Program-made: the position numbers and the translations under genes
From: Mesorhizobium loti
GTDB taxonomy: Bacteria > Pseudomonadota > Alphaproteobacteria > Rhizobiales > Rhizobiaceae
Direction of reading: 5' to 3'
Assembly: GCA_014189435.1 (NCBI GenBank)
Contig: CP050293.1
Span: 5,647,001-5,711,000 of the forward strand
Length of the DNA stretch: 64,000 bases
In this document: in pieces, positions 32,914 to 40,694 of the stretch
How positions within the stretch are numbered: the first letter of the stretch is position 1
Layout: each line of letters begins with the position of its first letter
Notes under the pieces: generated by a model
Seen by the model: only the letters and a program-made list of their open reading frames with translations
Databases searched by the model: none
What the model was told of the DNA's origin: nothing

Positions 32914-33786
32914 ATGTCGCACGATCTAGACAGCCAGGCCCTGCAAGGTCTTGGACGTTTGTGCGTCGATGCGGCGGAAAACTGCATCATCTCCGCCCCC
33001 GACCCCGCCGGCATGGAGCGGATCGAGGCGCGCTTCCATGGCAGCGCCTTCGACCTGCATCGCCACGACACCTATGCGATCGGGGTGACGCTGCACGGGG
33101 TGCAGACGTTTCGCTATCTCGGCGCAGCGCGCCACAGCCTGCCCGGCCAGATCATCGTGCTGCATCCCGACGAGCTGCATGATGGCGGCGCCGGCACCGA
33201 GGACGGCCTGCGCTACCGGATGCTCTATCTGGAACCGTCGCTGATGCTCGACTGTCTTGGCGGTGCGTCGCTGCCATTTGTCAGGGATGGTGTGGTAACG
33301 GACACGGCCTTTTGCACAACGCTGCTTTCGGCGCTGGGGCCGCTGGAGCAGGAACTCGACGAGCTGTTCGTCGACGACTTCCTGACGCAATTGATGCAAA
33401 GCCTGACACGGCATGCCGGCCAACCGGCGAAGCCGATGACCAGGACGGCGTGGCGGGCGGCGGCACTGGCGCGCGACTATCTTACGGAAAACCTGACCCG
33501 GCCGGTGCGCTCCGGTGAACTGGAAGCGATAACCGGTCTCGACCGCTATGCCTTGTCACGGCATTTCCGCGCCGCTTTCTCGACCAGTCCGCATCGCTTC
33601 CTGGTGATGCGCCGGCTTCAGCGTGCGCGGCGGATGATCGCCGCCGGCGAGCCATTGGCACAGATCGCTATCGAAGCCGGCTTCAGCGACCAGAGCCATT
33701 TCATCAGGCAATTCAAGAAGGCGTTCGGCATGACGCCGGGGCGCTGGTCGTCGCTGGTCCATGGGTCCACCGCGGCGGCGGCTTGA
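32914..33786 (+). CDS. AraC-family transcriptional regulator
   Basis: 290 residues from the ATG at 32914, which has GAAGGAG upstream. The N-terminal AraC-binding cupin half shows FDLHRHDTYAIGVTLHGVQTFRY and the PGQIIVLHPDELHDG strand. The C-terminal region has two helix-turn-helices: TGLDRYALSRHFRAAFSTSPHRFLVMRRLQRAR and QIAIEAGFSDQSHFIRQFKKAFGMTPGRW. It is probably a ligand-responsive activator of the divergent DUF2000 gene. Confidence 0.92.
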   Translation: MSHDLDSQALQGLGRLCVDAAENCIISAPDPAGMERIEARFHGSAFDLHRHDTYAIGVTLHGVQTFRYLGAARHSLPGQIIVLHPDELHDGGAGTEDGLRYRMLYLEPSLMLDCLGGASLPFVRDGVVTDTAFCTTLLSALGPLEQELDELFVDDFLTQLMQSLTRHAGQPAKPMTRTAWRAAALARDYLTENLTRPVRSGELEAITGLDRYALSRHFRAAFSTSPHRFLVMRRLQRARRMIAAGEPLAQIAIEAGFSDQSHFIRQFKKAFGMTPGRWSSLVHGSTAAAA

Positions 33787-33810
33787 TCGCCTGCCGCGAC
33801 AATCGGCCGG

Positions 33811-34281
33811 TCAGTCGTCCGACTCGGCGTCGTCGTCGATGAGCACCAGTTCCTCGTTCGAGAGGTTGGCCTCGATGCGGGCCAGCAGCTTGAACAGCGC
33901 CTTCTGGTCCTTCTTGTCGAGGCCCTTCAGCGCCTGCTTCTCGGTCTTCTTCACCGACTTCTCGATGGCGTGGATGATGTCGCGGCCTGTGTCGGTGAGA
34001 AAAATATGCGCCTGGCGGGCATCGGCCGACGAGGCGCGCTTTTCCAGGAAACCCTGGGCCTGCAGCCGGTTGATGGTCTTGGTGATGGTGGGTGGGCGCA
34101 CGCCGAGGCGTCCGGCGAGATTGCCCGGCGTCTGGCCATCCTCGCGGTCGAGCGACAGCATGATCTGATCCTGGCCGGCATAGAAGCCATGCGCCAGGAG
34201 CCGCGCCGCGAGTGCGGTTCTTGCCAGCCTTGCCGCCGAATGCAGCCGGCTCATTGTCGCAGTCTTGTCCGCCTTGGCCAT
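33811..34281 (-). CDS. MarR-family regulator
   Basis: 156 residues from the ATG at 34281, with GAGGG 7 bases upstream (ATG 34287 is possible). The winged helix-turn-helix is DGQTPGNLAGRLGVRPPTITKTINRLQAQGFLEKRASSADARQAHIFLTDTG. A Lys-rich helix and an acidic tail (LIDDDAESDD) end the protein. No target is obvious; the AraC gene is convergent, and the intradiol dioxygenase lies 218 bases away, upstream on the same strand. Confidence 0.88.
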   Translation of the reverse strand: MAKADKTATMSRLHSAARLARTALAARLLAHGFYAGQDQIMLSLDREDGQTPGNLAGRLGVRPPTITKTINRLQAQGFLEKRASSADARQAHIFLTDTGRDIIHAIEKSVKKTEKQALKGLDKKDQKALFKLLARIEANLSNEELVLIDDDAESDD

Positions 34282-34477
34282 GGTCATCCCTCTTCGGCCG
34301 TACCGGTGCGGGCAGCATAGAGACAGCCGGCCGGTTGGCAATCGACGATCAAAAAGATTCCGGAGCTTCAAACAGCTTTGCCGGCAAGCATTGTGGTGTC
34401 CGCCGTGGCTAATGCCAGATGTTTATTTCAGTTAGATGACAAACGAGTTTTCGCGTCAGGAGTTTTCGTCGCGAGCA

Positions 34478-34504
34478 GGCTGAGCGAGGGAATGTCGCTC
34501 AGCC
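34478..34504 (-). terminator. Stem-loop spanning the dioxygenase stop codon
   Basis: Perfect 10-bp arms GGCTGAGCGA (34478-34487) and TCGCTCAGCC (34495-34504) with a 7-base loop cover the end of the dioxygenase gene. No clear T tract follows on the minus strand, so termination is uncertain. Confidence 0.35.
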
Positions 34505-35245
34505 GGACTTCACCGCGACGATCATCAGCGCCTGATAGGCATCCTCCACCTCGCGCAGTGCGGCCTGCGACTGCGGCCCGGCCTGCCTGGCGATGCCGTC
34601 CGCGGCATTCGAGGTGTCGCGCTTGCCTCGCCGGTCGTTGTAGGGCGCGACAGCGGTGAATATTTGCTCGCTGAGGCTGTCGGGGAAGAACAACTGGCCG
34701 GTCATCACCGAACTGTCGTCAGGGAAGACCTTGAAATGGATATGGGTGGTGCGGCCGCGATACCAGCCGGGATAGATGGTGGCGAAGGAAACGATGCCGC
34801 TTGCATCGGTCTTCTGCCAGCCACGCAGGAAGGTCTGGCCCGACGTGTCGATGTCGCGGCCGTCACCCTGTCCCGGATAGCCGGAATAGGCGCCTTGCGC
34901 GTCGCAATGCCAGATGTCGACACGAGCGCCGGCCAGCGGGCGGCAGGCCGCGTCGACAACCTGCAGCCGGACGTCAAGGGCAATACCCTTCTTGCCCTCG
35001 GTGACATCGGCACGTTCGAGCTTCGGGTCGAAGTAGAACGGTCCCTCGGTCACTTCAGGCGTAATGGTGCAGACACCGGCGCCGTTTTCGAACAGGGCCA
35101 GTCCGGCATAAAGCGAGGCCTGGGCAGCCGAAGATTGGGCGGCCATTGCCGAGGCGGACAAGAAGGCACCACCGCCGGCGGTGACCGCGATCACGCCGAG
35201 CGCCTGGCGCCGGCTCAATGACAAGGAGGATGGCTTGCCGGACAT
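34499..35245 (-). CDS. Exported intradiol ring-cleavage dioxygenase-like protein
   Basis: 248 residues from the ATG at 35245. A Tat-like leader (SRRQALGVIAVTAGGGAFLSASAMA) is unusual for catechol dioxygenases, which are normally cytoplasmic, and marks the exported subgroup. The Fe ligand motifs are present: DIWHCDAQGAYSGY (first Tyr) and IYPGWYRGRTTHIHFKVF (second Tyr and two His). TPEVTEGPFYFD is the family's N-terminal block. The natural substrate of this subgroup is not established. The start is divergent from the CobW gene. Confidence 0.88.
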   Translation of the reverse strand: MSGKPSSLSLSRRQALGVIAVTAGGGAFLSASAMAAQSSAAQASLYAGLALFENGAGVCTITPEVTEGPFYFDPKLERADVTEGKKGIALDVRLQVVDAACRPLAGARVDIWHCDAQGAYSGYPGQGDGRDIDTSGQTFLRGWQKTDASGIVSFATIYPGWYRGRTTHIHFKVFPDDSSVMTGQLFFPDSLSEQIFTAVAPYNDRRGKRDTSNAADGIARQAGPQSQAALREVEDAYQALMIVAVKSG

Positions 35246-35445
35246 ATCTTGCCTCTCGAATTGGCTCCCGCATCTTGACCTAGGCAATCGCAGCGGCTCT
35301 CGCCAGTCAAAATCCGATCATGTCGCAAGCCGGTTTGGCCCATCGGTTTGCCCCGTGCAAAAACCCGGCACACATCCTATATGGAACCGACAATCCCTTT
35401 TTCGAGGGCCGGATTTTTCGCGGCCCAGCACCTTCGAGGCAAGCC

Positions 35446-36495
35446 ATGAGCGACGCACAGACGCAGATTCCCGTAACCGTTCTCACCGGCTATCTCGGCG
35501 CCGGCAAGACGACGCTGCTCAACCGCATCCTGTCGGAAAACCACGGCAAGCGCTACGCCGTCATCGTCAACGAATTCGGCGAAATCGGCATCGACAACGA
35601 TCTGATCGTGGAATCCGACGAGGAAATCTACGAGATGAACAATGGCTGCGTCTGCTGCACGGTGCGCGGCGACCTGATCCGTGTCGTCGAGGGCCTGATG
35701 CGCCGGCCTGGCCGCTTCGACGCCATCGTCGTCGAGACCACAGGGCTCGCCGATCCGGTGCCGGTGGCGCAGACCTTCTTCATGGACGACGACGTGCGCT
35801 CCAAGACCAGGCTCGATGCGGTGGTGGCGCTGGTCGACGCCAAGCACCTGCCGCTGCGGCTCAAGGACTCCAAGGAAGCCGAGGACCAGATCGCCTTCGC
35901 CGATGTCGTCGTGCTCAACAAGACCGACCTCGTCACGTCAGAAGAACTCGCCAAGGTCGAGGCGACGATCCGCGCCATCAATCCGGCGGCGAAGATCCAT
36001 CGCACGACACGAGCCGGCGTCGCCCTGACCGAAGTGCTCGACCGCGGTGCCTTCGACCTGTCCCGGGCGCTGGAAAACGATCCGCATTTCCTCGAAGGGC
36101 ATGACGATCACGATCATCATCATGACCACGATCACGACGGCCACGATCATGACGGGCATGACCACCACCATCACGCGCATGCTTCCGACATCCATGATGT
36201 GACGGTGCAGTCGGTGTCGCTGCGCGGCGGCGAGATGGACCCGAAGAAGTTCTTCCCGTGGATCGAGAAGATCACCCAGATGGAAGGCCCCAACATCCTG
36301 CGGCTCAAGGGCATCATCGCGCTCAAGGGCGATGATGAGCGCTATGTCATCCAGGGCGTGCACATGATCATCGAGGGCGACCACCAGCGCGCCTGGAAGG
36401 ACGGCGAGAAGCACGAGAGCCGGCTGGTGTTCATAGGCCGTGAACTCGACGCCGAGCGGCTGAAGAAGAGTTTTGACGCCTGCCAGGCGGCTTGA
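35446..36495 (+). CDS. CobW/COG0523 metal-chaperone GTPase with His-rich segment
   Basis: 349 residues from the ATG at 35446. The P-loop GYLGAGKTT (residues 15-23), the CVCC metal-binding motif (68-71), ETTG and NKTD (158-161) are all present, followed by the CobW C-terminal domain. Residues 219-245 contain 15 His interleaved with Asp, a loose metal-binding stretch typical of zinc or cobalt/nickel handling members. G3E GTPases of this kind deliver metal to client proteins. The following WD40 gene is in the same orientation after a repeat. No clear Zur box is visible upstream. Confidence 0.92.
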   Translation: MSDAQTQIPVTVLTGYLGAGKTTLLNRILSENHGKRYAVIVNEFGEIGIDNDLIVESDEEIYEMNNGCVCCTVRGDLIRVVEGLMRRPGRFDAIVVETTGLADPVPVAQTFFMDDDVRSKTRLDAVVALVDAKHLPLRLKDSKEAEDQIAFADVVVLNKTDLVTSEELAKVEATIRAINPAAKIHRTTRAGVALTEVLDRGAFDLSRALENDPHFLEGHDDHDHHHDHDHDGHDHDGHDHHHHAHASDIHDVTVQSVSLRGGEMDPKKFFPWIEKITQMEGPNILRLKGIIALKGDDERYVIQGVHMIIEGDHQRAWKDGEKHESRLVFIGRELDAERLKKSFDACQAA

Positions 36496-36532
36496 TTTCC
36501 AAGCCTTATAACGCTAGCGCTGCCCCTTCTGT

Positions 36533-36678
36533 CCTTCTCCCCTTGTGGGAGAAGGTGGCTGAGCGAAGCTCGGTCGGATGAGGGGTGCTCCAGCTTGGCA
36601 CCGACGGCGATCCGTCCAACACCCCTCGACCGTCTCGGCGCTGCGCGCCGATCCACCTTCTCCCACAAGGGGAGAAGG
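36533..36678. repeat. Long palindromic intergenic repeat, CTTCTCCCC family
   Basis: 26-base perfect inverted arms (36533-36558 and 36653-36678), each itself containing a hairpin (CTTCTCCC-cttgt-GGGAGAAG). The arms enclose about 94 bases with further pairing (CGGCGCTGCGCGCCG). It sits between cobW and the WD40 gene. Confidence 0.85.
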
Positions 36679-36745
36679 TTGGCGCCACACCTGGCCGCGC
36701 TGCGACTTCCCGGGCATGGCAACAAACTTCATTGGAATGGTTCTG

Positions 36746-37720
36746 ATGCCCACAGTCGCCCCGCTTGATCTCGAAGGCCATTGCATTGCCGCCGTCTTCC
36801 TTGGCGACGTGCCGCATTTCGCGCTGGCGGACGGCGCCGTCCATCGGCTCGACCATGGCCACAAGACGGTTCAGGCCAATGATGGGCTGCTGGCCGCCTT
36901 CCACGATGTCGCCAATGACCGGCTGATCACCGGCGGCGAGGACGGCAAGGTGTTTGCCGTGAAAGCGGGCGGCGAGGCCACCGAACTGACCAGTGCCGGA
37001 AAAAAGTGGATCACCAGCGTTGCTGCCGGGCCGCAGGGCGCCATCGCCTATGCGACGGGCAAGACCGCCTACGTGCGCTTTGCCGACGGCAAGACCAGGG
37101 AATTCGTCCATCCGCGTTCGGTCGAGGGACTGGCCTTCTCGCCCAAGGGCATGCGCTTCGGCGTTGCCCGCTACAATGGCGCGACGCTGCATTTCCCGGC
37201 CGCCGAAGGCAAGCCGGTGGAGCTCGAATGGGCCGGCGCCCACACCGGCGTCACCTTCTCGCCGGACGGCGCCTTCCTCGTCACCACCATGCAGGAAAAT
37301 GCATTGCACGGCTGGAAGCTCGCCGACGGCAAGCACATGCGCATGACCGGCTATCCCGGCAAGGTCAAAAGCCTGTCGTGGAGCGTGAAAGGCAAATGGC
37401 TGGCGAGTTCCGGCGCGCCGGCGGCGATTGTCTGGCCGTTTTCAGGCAAGGACGGTCCAATGGGCAAGGCGCCGCTGGAACTCGGCACGCGCGGCAACGC
37501 CATGGTGACGGCTGTCGCCTGCCACCCGAGCCAGGATGTCGTCGCCGTCGGCTATGATGACGGCATGGTGATGGCGGTGCGTTTTGCCGACGCCAAGGAA
37601 GTGCTGTTGCGACGACCGGGCAAGGGCGCCATCACCTCGATGATGTGGGACAAGGAAGAACGCCGCGTCGCGTTCGGCAGTGCGGCCGGCGACTGCGGCG
37701 TCATCGACATCACGGTCTGA
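36746..37720 (+). CDS. WD40-repeat protein
   Basis: About 324 residues from the ATG at 36746; ATGs at 36716 and 36737 are alternatives. Seven-bladed propeller character is visible as repeated beta blades ending in DG-type turns (LITGGEDGKVFAV, VEGLAFSPKGMRFGVARYNG, HTGVTFSPDGAFLVTTMQENALHGWKL, KSLSWSVKGKWLASSG, AVACHPSQDVVAVGYDDGMV, ITSMMWDKEERRVAFGSAAGDCGVIDI). No signal peptide. Its association with COG0523 GTPases is seen in other alphaproteobacteria and suggests a scaffold or client role in metal handling, which is inference. Confidence 0.85.
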   Translation: MPTVAPLDLEGHCIAAVFLGDVPHFALADGAVHRLDHGHKTVQANDGLLAAFHDVANDRLITGGEDGKVFAVKAGGEATELTSAGKKWITSVAAGPQGAIAYATGKTAYVRFADGKTREFVHPRSVEGLAFSPKGMRFGVARYNGATLHFPAAEGKPVELEWAGAHTGVTFSPDGAFLVTTMQENALHGWKLADGKHMRMTGYPGKVKSLSWSVKGKWLASSGAPAAIVWPFSGKDGPMGKAPLELGTRGNAMVTAVACHPSQDVVAVGYDDGMVMAVRFADAKEVLLRRPGKGAITSMMWDKEERRVAFGSAAGDCGVIDITV

Positions 37721-37722
37721 AC

Positions 37723-38178
37723 TCACCGCGCTCGCGCGGCCAGCCGAAGAGGTTTGCGCCGCAGCGACAGCCCGTCGCGCATGTTGAGCGACAGCAGTGC
37801 GATATTCGTCGCGCCGGCCGCCAGTTCGATCGTCTGAACGATTGTGAAAAGGCTGTCGAAGCGACCGGCCGCGGCAAGGCTGCTGAGCAGGAAGGCCGAG
37901 GGCACGAGCACCAGCAATCCGTTGGCGGCGATGATGCGCATGCGCCATTTCTTGCGCGCCACGACCGGGCTCTTCCAGCCCTTGCCGAGCGAAAAGCCTG
38001 ACGCGCCGGCAATGATCATCGCCGGAATGAGCACCGCCATGCCGGCCAGCACACAGTTTTTGACAATTGTGATCGCCGCCGCGTCGCCAAGCAGTTCAAC
38101 CGCGGCCGTCGACAGCCAGAAAGCCGAAACCGTGATGAGCGCTATGGCGCCCGCCGCTGCATGAATCCTGGTTTTCAT
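37723..38178 (-). CDS. Hypothetical four-helix membrane protein
   Basis: 151 residues from the ATG at 38178 (GGAG 7 bases upstream; ATG 38190 is possible). Hydrophobic helices lie near residues 5-28, 40-62, 83-105 and 112-132. No motif I recognise. It is divergent from a MarR gene and shares its double-operator region, so it is the likely regulated target. The convergent WD40 stop is 2 bases away. Confidence 0.7.
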   Translation of the reverse strand: MKTRIHAAAGAIALITVSAFWLSTAAVELLGDAAAITIVKNCVLAGMAVLIPAMIIAGASGFSLGKGWKSPVVARKKWRMRIIAANGLLVLVPSAFLLSSLAAAGRFDSLFTIVQTIELAAGATNIALLSLNMRDGLSLRRKPLRLAARAR

Positions 38179-38188
38179 TTTAATCTCC

Positions 38189-38222
38189 ATAGCAAGCTAT
38201 ATATCATTGCATAGCATGCTAT
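38189..38222. promoter_or_regulatory. Two ATAGCNNGCTAT operator-like palindromes
   Basis: ATAGCAAGCTAT at 38189-38200 and ATAGCATGCTAT at 38211-38222 have identical arms and centres 22 bp apart, two helical turns. They lie exactly between the divergent membrane-protein and MarR genes, the classic position for MarR dimers repressing both. Confidence 0.7.
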
Positions 38223-38242
38223 TCAACTATTATCTGGCGAGC

Positions 38243-38674
38243 ATGGCATTTCAGAAGGAACGATCCGCCGGATTCCTGGCCAACCACATGGCGCGGTTGT
38301 TTGCCAACGGGCTGCAGCAGCGCATCCGGCCGCTTGGCCTGGCGCCAGCCCAGTTCATGACGCTGCTGGCGCTGTGGGACGAAGATGGCCTGACGCAACG
38401 CGAACTCGTGCAGCGTCTCAACGTGGAACAGGCGACGATGGCCAACACGCTGATCCGTATGGAACGTGACGGGCTGATCGAACGACGCCTGCACCCCGAA
38501 GACGGGCGCTCGCAGTCGATCCATCTCACCGCGAAAGCCGTTGGCCTGCGCGAACCGGCGACGCAGGCCGCGCGTTTGCAGAACGAGGCGGCACTGACCG
38601 GCTTCAGCGAGGACGAGCGGCTGATGTTTCTCGACCTGATGCGACGCGCCATCGCCTCGATGCAGGCAGGCTGA
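38243..38674 (+). CDS. MarR-family regulator
   Basis: 143 residues from the ATG at 38243 (MAFQKERSAGFLANHMARLF). The frame is open from 38207, but that part overlaps the operator palindromes and is not needed by the family. The winged helix is complete: DGLTQRELVQRLNVEQATMANTLIRMERDGLIERRLHPEDGRSQSIHLT. It probably represses itself and the divergent membrane protein through the paired palindromes. Confidence 0.9.
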   Translation: MAFQKERSAGFLANHMARLFANGLQQRIRPLGLAPAQFMTLLALWDEDGLTQRELVQRLNVEQATMANTLIRMERDGLIERRLHPEDGRSQSIHLTAKAVGLREPATQAARLQNEAALTGFSEDERLMFLDLMRRAIASMQAG

Positions 38675-38692
38675 CACAGCCGATCGGCGAGC

Positions 38693-39145
38693 CTACTCAG
38701 CCCCGCACGACACCTTGCCCGTCAACTCCGCCGGCTTGCCGTCCTTGTCCACGTCGGCGGCATTGTCATAGACGGCAAGCGTGTACTGCCCGTCATAGAC
38801 GCCTTCGTCGCTGGTCTTGGTCAGGATCGTCAGTTCGACCGAGTTGTAGGTTTGCACGGCCTTATGCTCGCTATAGACGTTCAGCCGCAATTCCTTGCCG
38901 TCGAGCCAGTATTGCGTCAGGTTCGAATCCTCGAAGACGGTTTTGCGCAGGCTGTCGCCGGCAGGCCTGCCTAAAATTTCGAGATCGCCGCGAAAATTGA
39001 ACGTCGGCCCACCCATGCCCCTTGTGACGCCGGCTTCGACCTCGAACTTCACCGCCGTGTCATCGGCAGAACACCAGATTCCGCCCGAGGCCAGGGCTGT
39101 GCCGGTCGACAAGAACAGGCCCAATCCGCAGATAGTCGTCCGCAT
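38693..39145 (-). CDS. Secreted hypothetical protein
   Basis: 150 residues. A signal peptide MRTTICGLGLFLSTGTALASG precedes a beta-rich mature region with two Cys (IWCSADD and KVSCGAE) that may form a disulfide tying the ends together. No family recognised. It is convergent with the MarR gene. Confidence 0.65.
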   Translation of the reverse strand: MRTTICGLGLFLSTGTALASGGIWCSADDTAVKFEVEAGVTRGMGGPTFNFRGDLEILGRPAGDSLRKTVFEDSNLTQYWLDGKELRLNVYSEHKAVQTYNSVELTILTKTSDEGVYDGQYTLAVYDNAADVDKDGKPAELTGKVSCGAE

Positions 39146-39303
39146 TTTCTCTCACCCCCGTTGTCTCCCGTATTGACGCTCACTTCATCGGCAGGGTCAA
39201 GCGCCGCCGCCCACGCACCGGCTGAGCCAATGCAGGGCAGACGCGCGGCCAATTGCGGTTGCCGACGTGGATTGGCTAAGAGGGACCAGCCAGAGGGGTT
39301 TTC

Positions 39304-40683
39304 ATGCACAGCAGCGACAGTTCAAAGACCATCGGCGGTATCAGCCGAGACCGCATCGCAGAATTGCGCGACACCGAGGGGGCGGCCTTCCGCAAGGCGC
39401 GGCCAAGGTCGCAAGCCAAGGCCGGCAACGGCCTGCCCGGCTTCTTCGGCGGCGTGCCAATGCACTGGATGAACGACTGGCCGACGCCGTTTCCGATCCT
39501 GGTCGATAGCGCCAAAGGCGCGACCATCACCGACATCGATGGTATCAGGCTCGACGATTTCTGCCTTGGCGACACCGGCTCGATGTTCGGCCATTCGCCG
39601 CCGCCGGTGGCGCGCGCCATCCGCCGTCAGGCAGGACGGGGCCTGACCTATATGCTGCCCTCGGAAGACGCGCTCGCCATCGGGCCGCTGCTGCAGCAGC
39701 GTTTCGGCCTGCCGTTCTGGCAGATCGCGACGACTGCAACCGACGCCAACCGCGTTGCGCTGCGCGTGGCCCGCGCCATCACCGGCCGGGAGAAAATTCT
39801 GGTCTTCAATGGCTGCTATCACGGCTCGGTCGACGAGACGATGGTGAGGCTGATCGACGGCAAGCCCGTCAACCGGCCGGGGCTGGCGGGCGAGTTCCGC
39901 GACCTGACCCGCACGGCCAAGGTCATCGAGTTCAACGATGTTTCAGCACTCGAAGCCGCGCTCAGGGACAAGGATGTCGCTTGCGTCATTGCCGAGCCGG
40001 TGCTGACCAATTCCTGCATGGTGCTGGCCGATCCGGGCTACCATGACGCACTGCGCAGACTGACGCGCCAAGCCGGTACACTGCTTCTGATCGACGAGAC
40101 GCATACGATCTCGACCGGCCCCGGCGGCTACACGAGGAAGTATGGTCTCGACCCGGACTTCTTCGTGCTAGGCAAGCCGATTGCCGGCGGTGTGCCGGCA
40201 AGTGTGTGGGGCATGAGCGACGACGTCGCTTCGCGCTATGCCAACTACAACAGGACCAAGGAACCAGGCTATTCCGGTATGGGCACGACGCTCTCGGCCA
40301 ATCCGCTGCAGTTCGCGGCGATGCGCGCCACGCTCGAAGAGGTGATGACCAGTGAGAATTATGACCGGATGGATCATCTGGCGCGGCGGCTCGATGCCGG
40401 GCTGACCGGCGTGATCGACCGCCACCGCCTGCCCTGGCATGTTTCGCGCGTCGGCGCCCGCGTCGAGTTCATCTGCGCGCCCGGCCCGTTGAGGAATGGC
40501 GCCGAGGCGGAAGTGGCGCATGCACCGGAACTGGAGGCCGCCATCCATGTCGCGCTGGTCAATCGCGGCGTGCTGATCGCACCCTTCCACAACATGATGC
40601 TGATCTCGCCGGCGACGTCAGGTGCCCAGGTCAACCGGCTGATCACCGCCTTCGGCGCGGTTGCGGCAAAGCTTGCGGCGTGA
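39304..40683 (+). CDS. Class III aminotransferase / glutamate-1-semialdehyde aminomutase-like
   Basis: 459-residue PLP enzyme. TDIDGIRLDDFCLGDTGSMFGHSPPPV resembles glutamate-1-semialdehyde aminomutases. LVFNGCYHGSVDE binds PLP, LLLIDETHTISTGPGG has the conserved Asp, and FFVLGKPIAGGVP carries the Schiff-base Lys. TLSANPLQFAAMRATLEEV is the family's C-terminal block. It overlaps the following glutamine-synthetase-like gene and is unlikely to serve heme synthesis; an amine or amino-alcohol transaminase is more likely. Confidence 0.9.
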   Translation: MHSSDSSKTIGGISRDRIAELRDTEGAAFRKARPRSQAKAGNGLPGFFGGVPMHWMNDWPTPFPILVDSAKGATITDIDGIRLDDFCLGDTGSMFGHSPPPVARAIRRQAGRGLTYMLPSEDALAIGPLLQQRFGLPFWQIATTATDANRVALRVARAITGREKILVFNGCYHGSVDETMVRLIDGKPVNRPGLAGEFRDLTRTAKVIEFNDVSALEAALRDKDVACVIAEPVLTNSCMVLADPGYHDALRRLTRQAGTLLLIDETHTISTGPGGYTRKYGLDPDFFVLGKPIAGGVPASVWGMSDDVASRYANYNRTKEPGYSGMGTTLSANPLQFAAMRATLEEVMTSENYDRMDHLARRLDAGLTGVIDRHRLPWHVSRVGARVEFICAPGPLRNGAEAEVAHAPELEAAIHVALVNRGVLIAPFHNMMLISPATSGAQVNRLITAFGAVAAKLAA

Positions 40684-40694
40684 GACAAGCGGCG

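Noticed and set aside
36578..36745. N-terminal extension of the WD40 protein
   Set aside because: It would be encoded by the palindromic repeat; the family begins near MPTVAPLDL.
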